The notes below the pieces were generated by a model that ran no database searches, was not told the origin of the DNA, and saw only the letters and a list, made by a program, of their open reading frames with translations. This document shows, piece after piece, positions 1 to 7,753 of a DNA stretch of 64,000 nt (positions are counted from its first letter, which is position 1; the number at the start of each line of letters is the position of its first letter). Source of the stretch: Bryobacterales bacterium (GTDB taxonomy: Bacteria; Acidobacteriota; Terriglobia; Bryobacterales; UBA6623); NCBI GenBank assembly GCA_028819215.1, contig JAPPMG010000002.1, positions 111,007 to 175,006 of the forward strand, in the 5' to 3' direction. The position numbers and the translations under genes were made by a program.

Positions 1-133
1 GCAGCTTGGAGCCGAACGGCCCGATATCGGCGTAGCCAAGGTCATCTACGAAGATCACGATGAAGTTCGGCTTGTCCGCGGCGGCGGCAACCATCGAACA
101 GCAGAGCGCGAGGGCGAGAACGAACTTGGACAT
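1..133 (-). CDS. Sulfatase, N-terminal fragment cut by window edge
   Basis: Reading the minus strand from the ATG at 133 gives a start MSKFVLALALCC, a hydrophobic signal peptide ending near AAAADKP, and then the segment NFIVIFVDDLGYADIG. This is the metal-binding N-terminal strand of type I sulfatases (alkaline phosphatase superfamily), where the first Asp pair binds Ca2+. Only 44 codons lie in the window, so the CxPxR formylglycine site is not visible. The protein should be exported and hydrolyse sulfate esters, substrate unknown. The start is chosen because the signal peptide begins directly at this ATG. Confidence 0.8.
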   Translation of the reverse strand, partial: MSKFVLALALCCSMVAAAADKPNFIVIFVDDLGYADIGPFGSKL

Positions 134-372
134 CGGGATTCTCAACAGAGGTTGGCGTCGGTCCGAAAGACCGACGGGTTGCTCACTCGTCTTCCCAGTA
201 GCACGGGCGTGGCAACGCAGGCCAACATACCACAGCAAGCCGGTCGCTAGTACCAGATTGATGATCCCTTTAGATTTCTCTACAGCTCGCGGCGAAGCTC
301 TTGCCCGTGCTCGGCTAGTTCGTGCATGCAGAGACCGACAGGGTCGCACACACGGCGATCCCGTGTTGGGTA

Positions 373-2874
373 TCAGAATCCCGACCGCCGTTCCCAAGAG
401 CAATCCTGGGGCGCCCCGCGCAGCCAATCCAGCGCCGGGGTGCCGATCGGGCTGCCCGGAGGCGCGACAGGCATGGGCGCGGCCGGACTCGGAATCGGTT
501 CGTCCGGTCGCTCGAGGAAGCGTTCGATCTCGCGCCGCAGCAATCGATTATGGGTATCGTCGCCAAGCGTCGGGAGTCGAGAGCGGATGCGCTCCAACGC
601 TTCCGTCGCGTGGGCGCGCACCTCCGCCATGGGAGCGCCCTCGCCGAGTCCCATCAACCGTTCGACGACGACCCGCTGCACCGCCCGCCGGACCGCGTGC
701 GCATATGCGGATTCGGCCGGCCTGTCGAAGACACCCTCCACCAGCGCTTCCAGTACCTCCTCCAGGTCCGGCAGGATGGGGTCGAGCATGGCCTGCTCGA
801 CCAGGCGGGCGGCCCGGGACGGGACCAGCATCTGCGAGACCGTCAGGTCGGCCGCGACGATTGCCGGCGTCAGGGCATCGAATGCCGGACCGGTGCGGCG
901 GGGGAACAACTCCCGGTGTGGGCCGTGCCCTGGTGGCCGCGGCGGAATCTGCTGCAGCACGCTTTCAGGCAGGGTCAGCTCGGCCGGATCGAGCGTCCGT
1001 AGCAGCGCCGCCAGCGCCGCTCGCTGCTGGTCGCCCGGCACTGGCGTCACCGGCACGCGGCCGTCGCCCCGCATGGCATAGACGTAGTCCAAGCCTCCGA
1101 GCGCGGATGCCGCGGCATCTATCTGGTAGCGGTGGTGGAGGTAGAGCGGCACGAGTGCTTCCTCCAGCGTCGCCAGCGGGCGTCCTGCGGGAATCGCGCT
1201 CTCGCCGAAGCGGTCTAGGGCGATGCGGCGCACTTGAAGCATCCGCTCGAGCTCGCGGGCGGGATCGGTGCCGTTAGCCCATTGGTGGACCCGCGGGTGC
1301 GCGGTCGTGTCCTGGTTGGTCAGGTAGCGCAGGTCCTCGCCCCACGCCTCGTCGAGCAGCCGCTGTAGCGCGAGCGCCGTGTCGGTCCCGTCCGGATAGT
1401 CTTGGTACCCATAGGCGATGGCCACCTCGTCCCATTCCCCGATGCCGACGTCGTAGGCGTCCGACAGGTCGATCTGCGCGTCCGGTCCCAGCGTCACGAG
1501 CGGGTGCGGGTAGTCCATGACCGAGATGCGCCCCTGGCGGCTCGCGTAGTAGTTGTGTCCGAGGCCCAGAGTGTGCCCTACCTCGTGCGCGGACAACTGG
1601 CGGATCCGCGCCAGCGCCAGCTCTGCCAGCTGGGGCACTTCTTCGTCACCGCGGAGATAGGGCGAAAGCAGCCCCTCGGCGATGAGGTAGTCCTGCCGGA
1701 CGCGCAGGGAGCCGAGCGTGACGTGCCCCTTGATAATCTCGCCGGTGCGGGGGTCGGTCACCGAGCTGCCGTAGCTCCAACCCCGCGTGGACCGGTGCAC
1801 CCACTGGATGACGTTGTAGCGCACGTCGAGCGGATCGGCCCCCTCGGGCATCAGCTCGACCCGGAACGCATCCCGATAGCCGGCCGCCTCGAACGCCTGG
1901 TTCCACCAGCGCGCGCCGTCGAGCAGCGCGGAGCGGACCGGCTCTGGTGTGCCCCGGTCCAGGTAGTAGACGATCGGTTCGACCGCCTCGCTGGCGGGGG
2001 CTGACGGGTCGCGCTTCTCGAGGCGGTGCCGGCGCAGGTAGCGACGGGTCATCGGCTCGCCCAGCGGCGCGGCGTAATCGACGTAGGAGACGGCACCGTA
2101 GCCAGCACGCGGATCGTAGGGACGCGGCGTGTAGCCGTCGTCCGGCAGCGCGATGAGCGACTGACGCTGGCGCACGGTGACCGCCTCGGAGCTCGGGACG
2201 ACAGCCTCGATCGACCCGCGGCCGAAGCCGGGTCCGTCTCCGGGACTGTCGCGCGCGAAGGTCAGCACGGCCTCCATCTCGGTGTTCCGCGGAAACCCCT
2301 TGGTACGGGCGAGGTATACGGCGCTGCGTTGCCGGTCGAGCTGGTACGTTCCCGGCAGGCTGTCGGCGACGCCGTGGACATCGCGCAACAGGAACGCCGT
2401 GGCGTCGACGAGGAAGCGCTCGCCCGTGCGGGCCGCTACCGTGAACCCGAACAGGACGGATGTGGCGAAGGCGTCGTCCACTGCGCGCCGCTCGTCCGGG
2501 TTGGAGGTCGTGGCACGGTAGGCGTGGTTCGGTTGGACCATCAGGATCTTGCGGCCGATCCGCTCGAAGCGCACGATGCGCGTGCCGCCGAGCTGGCCAC
2601 GATCGAGCCCGATATCGTTCGAGCCCACCCCGGCCGCCAGCGCGTTGACGTACAGCACCTCGACGCCAAGACGGCCGATTTCCAGCCAGAGCGTGCCGGC
2701 ATCATCGTCCCAGTAGAGCGGGAAGAAGCCGTCGAGACGCTCGAAGCCGGCCGTGTGCGACTCGATCGTCGGAAGGGTGCCGTCGTCCTGCGCGCGGGCC
2801 GGCACGGGGAGGCCGGGCGCACCCGCAAGTATCATGACTGACACCGTCAGCAACGCGGCCTGCACTTTCGTCAT
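373..2874 (-). CDS. Exported zinc-dependent metalloprotease (DUF5117/DUF4953-like)
   Basis: The 833-residue protein begins with a signal peptide (residues 1-28, ending PARAQ). A long N-terminal region resembles the DUF5117 beta-rich domain that precedes the peptidase in this family. The metzincin-type zinc motif HEVGHTLGLGH lies at about residues 430-440, with a downstream SVMDY that fits the Met-turn. The C-terminal third is helical and ends in a Pro/Ala-rich tail. Known family members are large extracytoplasmic peptidases of uncharacterised specificity, common in Bacteroidetes and Acidobacteria. The gene is monocistronic by position, with 87 bp to the next upstream gene on the other side. 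The DUF names are from memory; the zinc motif is directly visible. Confidence 0.88.
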   Translation of the reverse strand: MTKVQAALLTVSVMILAGAPGLPVPARAQDDGTLPTIESHTAGFERLDGFFPLYWDDDAGTLWLEIGRLGVEVLYVNALAAGVGSNDIGLDRGQLGGTRIVRFERIGRKILMVQPNHAYRATTSNPDERRAVDDAFATSVLFGFTVAARTGERFLVDATAFLLRDVHGVADSLPGTYQLDRQRSAVYLARTKGFPRNTEMEAVLTFARDSPGDGPGFGRGSIEAVVPSSEAVTVRQRQSLIALPDDGYTPRPYDPRAGYGAVSYVDYAAPLGEPMTRRYLRRHRLEKRDPSAPASEAVEPIVYYLDRGTPEPVRSALLDGARWWNQAFEAAGYRDAFRVELMPEGADPLDVRYNVIQWVHRSTRGWSYGSSVTDPRTGEIIKGHVTLGSLRVRQDYLIAEGLLSPYLRGDEEVPQLAELALARIRQLSAHEVGHTLGLGHNYYASRQGRISVMDYPHPLVTLGPDAQIDLSDAYDVGIGEWDEVAIAYGYQDYPDGTDTALALQRLLDEAWGEDLRYLTNQDTTAHPRVHQWANGTDPARELERMLQVRRIALDRFGESAIPAGRPLATLEEALVPLYLHHRYQIDAAASALGGLDYVYAMRGDGRVPVTPVPGDQQRAALAALLRTLDPAELTLPESVLQQIPPRPPGHGPHRELFPRRTGPAFDALTPAIVAADLTVSQMLVPSRAARLVEQAMLDPILPDLEEVLEALVEGVFDRPAESAYAHAVRRAVQRVVVERLMGLGEGAPMAEVRAHATEALERIRSRLPTLGDDTHNRLLRREIERFLERPDEPIPSPAAPMPVAPPGSPIGTPALDWLRGAPQDCSWERRSGF

Positions 2875-2961
2875 CGGTCTCTCCTTGCGCGGACTCGGCT
2901 ACTGTTTGCCCCACGCGGGTGGCCTTAGACCGCCGACTCCATCCTACATTTAGTCCCCGTT

Positions 2962-4290
2962 TCAACTGTGGCGGATCGCCAGCTGCGGCGCAGCCACGAG
3001 GATGCGAAGGTCGCGGACGTTGTTTCCCGTGGGCCCGGTCATGATCAGATCGTCGAGCTTCTGGAAGAAGCCGAAGGAATCGGACCGCCGCTCGAAGTCG
3101 GCGGGATCCAGTCCGAGCGACCGCGCCCGCGGCACCGTGGACTCGTCGGCAATGGCACCGGCCGCCGGAGAATTGCCATCGACGCCATCTGTTCCGGCAC
3201 TCAGCACGGTCGCCCGCATCCCCCGCTCGGCGAGCTTGCGGGCAGTCCACAGCACAAATGCTTGATTGCGCCCGCCCCTGCCGTCGCCTTTGACCGGGCT
3301 ACTGAGCTCCCCTCCGGTCGTCACCGCGACGGTCTTGCCGGGGTGGGCGAGAGAGAGGCGCTGCAAGCGGTCCAAGAGCGTATCGGCCGAGAGTTCGACG
3401 GGCTGGTCGTCGACGCTCAAATCACGCTCGAACTCCCAGCCCAGACGGCGGACTTCGCCTTCGAGAGTCTCCAGCACGGCGGCGTTGTCGAGCAAGCAGA
3501 CCCACTGGCTTCGTGCAAACTCAGCCACGCCGGGCTTGGGCGTTTCAGCGAGAGTCCGCTCCGTAAAGAAGCAGCGAATCGAAGCGGGCAGCCTGGCAAC
3601 GATGCCAAGCTCCTCGGCCGTCCGGTAGGCGTCCTCGCAGGTGGATGCGTCGGGCATTGTCGGGCCGGACGCGACGGAGGAGGGCTCGTCGGGTGGCACA
3701 TCGGAAACGTACAGCGTCATCTGCGTAGCCGGGTACGCGGCTTGGCCCAAGCGTCCACCCTTGATGCGGGAGAGGTGCTTGCGCAGGATATTGATCTGGA
3801 CTATGTTCGCCCCGCAGGTGACAAGGACCTCGTAGAACGCCTGCATATCGGCCAGCGACACCGACGGATAGAGCGGGGCCTCGCAAATCGCGGATCCTCC
3901 GCCCGACAAGAGGCAAATGAAGAGATCATCGGCACCCAAGCCGGCAACTTGATCCAGCAAGAACCGGGCCGACTCGTCGCTTGCCCGGTTGGGATAAGGG
4001 TGCCCCCCGACGAATTCCCTTGCGCCCGGCAGCGGTCGGTCCAATGACGTCGGCGCCACCACCGCCGCAGAAGTCCTGTCTTCCGGCAGTAACGGGAGCA
4101 GCGCCTCGCACATCGGACGCGCCGCCTTGCCGACACCCGCCACGAAGATCCGCCTCGCTTGTCGAAGATCGACCTGCGCGTCAAGGGCGGTCAACGCTTG
4201 CCCGCGTCGCGCGACGCTGGAAGACATGACATTGGCCAGGGAAGCCTGGTCCAGCGTCTTGAGAAACAGTCGCAGCAGGTTCTGCTTCAT
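2962..4290 (-). CDS. Glycerate 2-kinase (MOFRL/GckA family)
   Basis: The 442-residue cytoplasmic enzyme should phosphorylate D-glycerate to 2-phosphoglycerate with ATP. The N-terminal domain carries the Gly-rich nucleotide loop SGGGSA at about residues 129-134 and the segment HLSRIKGGRL typical of the MOFRL-associated domain. The C-terminal MOFRL domain shows the TDGVDGN signature. Length matches the usual 420-450 residues. It starts 12 nt after the stop of the upstream 2-hydroxyacid dehydrogenase on the same strand, so the two are probably cotranscribed. That pairing (hydroxypyruvate or glyoxylate reductase with glycerate kinase) supports a glycerate/glyoxylate salvage role. The C-terminus reaches LAIRHS with no sign of truncation. 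Confidence 0.92.
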   Translation of the reverse strand: MKQNLLRLFLKTLDQASLANVMSSSVARRGQALTALDAQVDLRQARRIFVAGVGKAARPMCEALLPLLPEDRTSAAVVAPTSLDRPLPGAREFVGGHPYPNRASDESARFLLDQVAGLGADDLFICLLSGGGSAICEAPLYPSVSLADMQAFYEVLVTCGANIVQINILRKHLSRIKGGRLGQAAYPATQMTLYVSDVPPDEPSSVASGPTMPDASTCEDAYRTAEELGIVARLPASIRCFFTERTLAETPKPGVAEFARSQWVCLLDNAAVLETLEGEVRRLGWEFERDLSVDDQPVELSADTLLDRLQRLSLAHPGKTVAVTTGGELSSPVKGDGRGGRNQAFVLWTARKLAERGMRATVLSAGTDGVDGNSPAAGAIADESTVPRARSLGLDPADFERRSDSFGFFQKLDDLIMTGPTGNNVRDLRILVAAPQLAIRHS

Positions 4291-4301
4291 CGCAGGTCGA
4301 A

Positions 4302-5294
4302 TCAGTCCAGCACTTCGGGATTGACGATATTGGCAGGTCGTTCACCGGCCAAGCCCGCCAGCATGTTCTCGGCAGCCATCACGCACATTCGCGTGCGAGT
4401 GGCCACCGAGGCGCTGGCAATGTGGGGCACGAGGAGCGCGCTCTCGCACTTCAGCAACTCTGGATGGACTTCGGGTTCTCTCTCAAACACATCCAAGCCG
4501 GCCGCCGCGATCGTTCCCGCTTGCAAGGCGTCGGCCAGCGCCGCTTCATCCAACACCGGCCCGCGCGAGGTGTTGACCAGAACGGATGTCGGCTTCATCG
4601 CCCGCAGCTCGGCGGCGCCGATCAGGTGCCGGGTCTCGGGCGTCAATGCGCAATGCAGGGTCACGAAGTCGGATTGCTTCAACACCTCTTCCTTAGGGGC
4701 GAAGTCGATGCCTAATTCCCGCTCGGCATCTTCGCTCAGGCGAAACGGGTCGTGGTATAGCACCCGCATGTTGAACCCACGGCCCCGCCGCGCGACCGCT
4801 TGACCGATGCGCCCCATGCCGAAGATTCCCAAGGTTGCGCCCCACACGTCCCAGCCCGTCAGTAGGTCCACGCGCCACTGTCGGTAGCGGCCCGCCCGCA
4901 AGTAGCGCTCCGACTCCCCGATTCGCCTGGCCGCCCCCAGGATCAAAGCGAAGGCCAGATCGGCGGTGGTATCGGTCAGTACGCCCGGGGTGTTGGTCAC
5001 GATGATCCCGCGCTCGGTGGCAGCCGGAACGTCGATGTTGTCGAAGCCCACGGCGATGTTGGACACGACCCTGACGCTGGGGGCGGCATCCAGCAAGGAT
5101 GCGTCGATACGGTCGGTAAGTTGGCAGATCACCCCGTGCTTGCCGTCCAGCCGGGCACGCAGTTGCTCGCCGGACAGGCTCTCTTCGGAGTCGTTGTAGT
5201 CGACAGCGACGCGCCCCGCCAAGTGGTCGATGGCCTCCCGGTAAACGTGCTTGCTGACGAGCACCGAACGCAGCACGGTTGGGTATTCTCGCAT
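4302..5294 (-). CDS. D-2-hydroxyacid dehydrogenase (glyoxylate/hydroxypyruvate reductase type)
   Basis: The 330-residue NAD(P)-dependent enzyme has the N-terminal catalytic half, the Rossmann motif GIFGMGRIG, the substrate-binding strand VNTSRGPV, the Glu segment LDVFEREP and the catalytic His in VPHIASA. Closest in pattern to glyoxylate/hydroxypyruvate reductases (GyaR/GRHPR). The open frame continues upstream to 5684, but that extension overlaps the divergent gene and is low-complexity. The ATG at 5294 gives the expected family length. It is the first gene of a two-gene unit with glycerate kinase, and the product glycerate is that kinase's substrate. Substrate preference cannot be set from sequence. 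Confidence 0.9.
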   Translation of the reverse strand: MREYPTVLRSVLVSKHVYREAIDHLAGRVAVDYNDSEESLSGEQLRARLDGKHGVICQLTDRIDASLLDAAPSVRVVSNIAVGFDNIDVPAATERGIIVTNTPGVLTDTTADLAFALILGAARRIGESERYLRAGRYRQWRVDLLTGWDVWGATLGIFGMGRIGQAVARRGRGFNMRVLYHDPFRLSEDAERELGIDFAPKEEVLKQSDFVTLHCALTPETRHLIGAAELRAMKPTSVLVNTSRGPVLDEAALADALQAGTIAAAGLDVFEREPEVHPELLKCESALLVPHIASASVATRTRMCVMAAENMLAGLAGERPANIVNPEVLD

Positions 5295-5343
5295 AGGCTC
5301 GCGAGCCCGCTGGACCGCGTCCGGGGAGTTCTGCCCCGTCCGA

Positions 5344-5349
5344 TACAAT
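5344..5349 (+). promoter_or_regulatory. -10-like TACAAT, 6 nt before the ATG
   Basis: TACAAT ends six bases before the ATG at 5356. Transcription starting about 7 nt downstream would begin at the start codon. The 61-bp gap to the divergent 2-hydroxyacid dehydrogenase leaves little room for a leader on either side. Confidence 0.55.
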
Positions 5350-5355
5350 CTCAAT

Positions 5356-6249
5356 ATGGCGAAACTTGGTTTTCTCGGACTCGGACTCATGGGCAAGCCC
5401 ATGGCAGAGCATCTTCTGGCCGGAGGCCACGAAGTGGCGCTGTGGAGCCACACCAGTTCGAAAGCGAGGGATCTGGCGAACTCGCACGATGCCGGACACT
5501 TTTGCGAGACACCGGCGCAAGTCGGCGCGTTCGCCGACTGCATCTTTCTGTGCGTCGGGGACTCGGCGATGTCCGAGGAAGTGCTCACCGGCGAAGACGG
5601 CGTGCTGTCTGGAGTGACCTCGAAGACCGTGGTGGCGGATTGCTCCACGATCGGGCCGAGCACGGCGCGGCGTATCGCGGCCAAGTTCGAGGCCGAGGGC
5701 GGCCACTACCTAGACAGCCCCTGCACGGGCTCCACGCCGGGCGCGACCAGCGGCACGCTGACCTTCATGATCGGCGGCGACAAGGAAGTCTTCGAGAGCG
5801 TGCGGCCGTACTTTGAGTGCATGGGCAAGAACCTCTACTACTGTGGCGGGCAGGGCATGGGCCTGCACGCCAAGCTGTCCCAGAATTTGGTGCTCGCCAA
5901 TACATTGCAGGGCTTCGTCGAAGGCATGGTGCTCTCCACCAAGGCAGGCGTGCCGCCCGATTTGATGTTCGAGATCCTTGACAACTCGGCCGCCAAGTCC
6001 GGGCTCATCGCTTTTAAGGCGCCAGCCGTCTTTGGCCGGAACTTCGACGCCGCCTTCCCGCTGAAGTGGATGCGCAAGGACATCAGCCTGATGCTCGAAT
6101 CGGGCCGCGAACTTGGCGTCCCGCTGCCGTCTACCAGCCTGGTTCACGAACTCTTCAGCGCCGGGGTGGCCAAGGGCCACGGCGACGAGGACATCATCGC
6201 CGCCTTCAAGATGTTCGAAGAGCTGGCCGGGGTGGTTGTCGAATCCTGA
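5356..6249 (+). CDS. Beta-hydroxyacid dehydrogenase (GarR / tartronate semialdehyde reductase-like)
   Basis: The 297-residue protein has the complete family pattern: N-terminal dinucleotide fold GFLGLGLMGKPMAEHL, the segment DCSTIGPSTAR, the substrate-binding loop DSPCTGSTPGA, and the catalytic Lys in GLHAKLSQNL at about residue 175. The family includes 2-hydroxy-3-oxopropionate reductase and 3-hydroxyisobutyrate dehydrogenase. Its divergent placement against glyoxylate reductase and glycerate kinase favours tartronate semialdehyde to glycerate. The frame is open from 5251, but the ATG at 5356 starts exactly at the Rossmann fold and has a -10 box just before it, so it is preferred. It ends 19 bp before the end of purB, which runs convergently. 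Confidence 0.88.
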   Translation: MAKLGFLGLGLMGKPMAEHLLAGGHEVALWSHTSSKARDLANSHDAGHFCETPAQVGAFADCIFLCVGDSAMSEEVLTGEDGVLSGVTSKTVVADCSTIGPSTARRIAAKFEAEGGHYLDSPCTGSTPGATSGTLTFMIGGDKEVFESVRPYFECMGKNLYYCGGQGMGLHAKLSQNLVLANTLQGFVEGMVLSTKAGVPPDLMFEILDNSAAKSGLIAFKAPAVFGRNFDAAFPLKWMRKDISLMLESGRELGVPLPSTSLVHELFSAGVAKGHGDEDIIAAFKMFEELAGVVVES

Positions 6250-6268
6250 CCGCGCGGGCGGCCAGTGG

Positions 6269-7582
6269 CTAATCGGAGCCGAACACTCGCTCGAAGATCG
6301 CGTCAACGTTGCGCAGCTGCCGCTGCAGCGAGAACGCCCGCTCGTAATCCTCCGGCGCTAGCACGGCGCTGATGTCGGGGTCGGCTTCGACCAGTTCCCG
6401 AAAGCTGCCATCCTCCTCCCAGGCGCGCAGGGCGTTGCGCTGCACCCAGCGGTAGGCCTCTTCCCGCAGCACGCCCTGGGCGGAGATTTCCAGCAATAAC
6501 TGGCCCGAATACACCAGCCCGCCGTTGGACTCCAGGTTCTTGGACATCCGATCCGGATACACCAGCAGCCTGCGCACGAGATCGCAAGCCTTGGCCAGCA
6601 TGTAGTCCACCAGCGTAGTGGAATCCGCGAGGATCACGCGCTCCACCGAGCTGTGTGAGATATCGCGCTCGTGCCACAGCGCCACGTTTTCGAAGGCGGC
6701 CACGGCATTGCCGCGCACGACGCGAGCCAGCCCGCTGAGCTGCTCCGAGGTGATCGGGTTCTTCTTGTGCGGCATGGCCGAACTGCCCTTCTGCGTCTTG
6801 GAAAAGTACTCTTGGGCTTCCCGCACTTCGGTGCGCTGCAAGTGCCGCACTTCGACCGCGATCTTCTCGACGGTCGCGGCGATGTTCGCCAGCGCGGCGA
6901 CGAAATGCGCGTGGCGGTCGCGCTGGATGACCTGCGTGGAAACTGCGGTTGCCTTCAGGCCAAGCTTGGCGCAAATGCGGTCCTCGGCCTCGGGGCTGAT
7001 GTGCGCCAAGGTGCCGACGGCACCGGATAGCTTGCCCACCCGCATCTGCTCCCGGGCAGCGTCGAAGCGCTCGATGTGGCGCCCGATCTCGCTATACCAG
7101 TTGGCCAGCTTCAGGCCGAACGTGGTCGGCTCGGCATGCACGCCGTGCGTGCGGCCGACCATCACGGTGTCCTTGAACTCAAATGCCCGAGCGCGCAAGA
7201 TTCCGTGCAATTCGCGCAGCTGCTCGGCGATCGGCTCAGACGCCTGCTTGAGCAGCAACGCCTGGGCGGTATCCACGACATCGTTTGAAGTCAGACCGTA
7301 GTGCAGCCAGCGCGAGTGCTCCGCCACGCCGGCCGCCGCCATCGACTCGGACACCGAAGTCAGGAACGCGATCACGTCATGACGCACTTCGGCCTCGATG
7401 GCGTCAATGCGCTCCACATCAAAGTCCGCGTGCTGCCGCAGCGCTTGGGAAGCCTCGCGCGGCACTTCGCCGAGTTCCGCCAGCGACTCGGAGGCCATCA
7501 ACTCGACCTCGAGCCATTGGCGGTACTTGTTCTGATCGGACCAGATGCGGCCTAGTTCGGGCCGCGTGTAGCGAGCAATCAC
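6269..7582 (-). CDS. purB: Adenylosuccinate lyase
   Basis: The 437-residue enzyme catalyses two steps of purine synthesis: SAICAR to AICAR plus fumarate, and adenylosuccinate to AMP plus fumarate. The fumarase/aspartase superfamily signature GSSAMPHKKNP is intact, as are the N-terminal RPELGRIW, VGRTHGVHAEP and TSNDVVDTA segments. Length matches bacterial PurB of the 430-residue class. The start is GTG at 7582, preceded by AGAAGG on the minus strand as ribosome binding site. No other purine genes are nearby. The C-terminal GSD end is intact and the gene is convergent with the GarR-like gene. Confidence 0.96.
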   Translation of the reverse strand: MIARYTRPELGRIWSDQNKYRQWLEVELMASESLAELGEVPREASQALRQHADFDVERIDAIEAEVRHDVIAFLTSVSESMAAAGVAEHSRWLHYGLTSNDVVDTAQALLLKQASEPIAEQLRELHGILRARAFEFKDTVMVGRTHGVHAEPTTFGLKLANWYSEIGRHIERFDAAREQMRVGKLSGAVGTLAHISPEAEDRICAKLGLKATAVSTQVIQRDRHAHFVAALANIAATVEKIAVEVRHLQRTEVREAQEYFSKTQKGSSAMPHKKNPITSEQLSGLARVVRGNAVAAFENVALWHERDISHSSVERVILADSTTLVDYMLAKACDLVRRLLVYPDRMSKNLESNGGLVYSGQLLLEISAQGVLREEAYRWVQRNALRAWEEDGSFRELVEADPDISAVLAPEDYERAFSLQRQLRNVDAIFERVFGSD

Positions 7583-7663
7583 CCTTCTAGTTTCGCGCAG
7601 AGGCCGCCGTCCGCCGGAGCCGCCGAACGACTCCTATACATTCGTTAACTTTCGCGATACTCT

Positions 7664-7679
7664 AGTACTTGAGTACTTG
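7664..7679. repeat. Perfect tandem 8-mer AGTACTTG x2 upstream of barrel gene
   Basis: Two adjacent copies of AGTACTTG, each containing the palindrome AGTACT, lie 75-90 bp before the ATG of the barrel protein, in an otherwise AT-richer patch after purB. This could be an operator or part of the promoter region. It is too short for a firm call. Confidence 0.35.
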
Positions 7680-7753
7680 GTTGCTGGGGTGGGCAATCCC
7701 GAAGTGGACCCGGCCGAGCGCCTGTGGGCAAACTGCAGGGCATCCAAGTTCCT

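Noticed and set aside
60-1277. Plus-strand frame of 405 codons opposite the metalloprotease end
   Set aside because: It runs antisense to a well-supported gene, is extremely Arg/Pro/Ala-rich and shows no domain. It is a high-GC shadow frame.
5295-5684. N-terminal extension of the 2-hydroxyacid dehydrogenase frame
   Set aside because: It overlaps the divergent GarR-like gene and has no similarity. The family start is at 5294.
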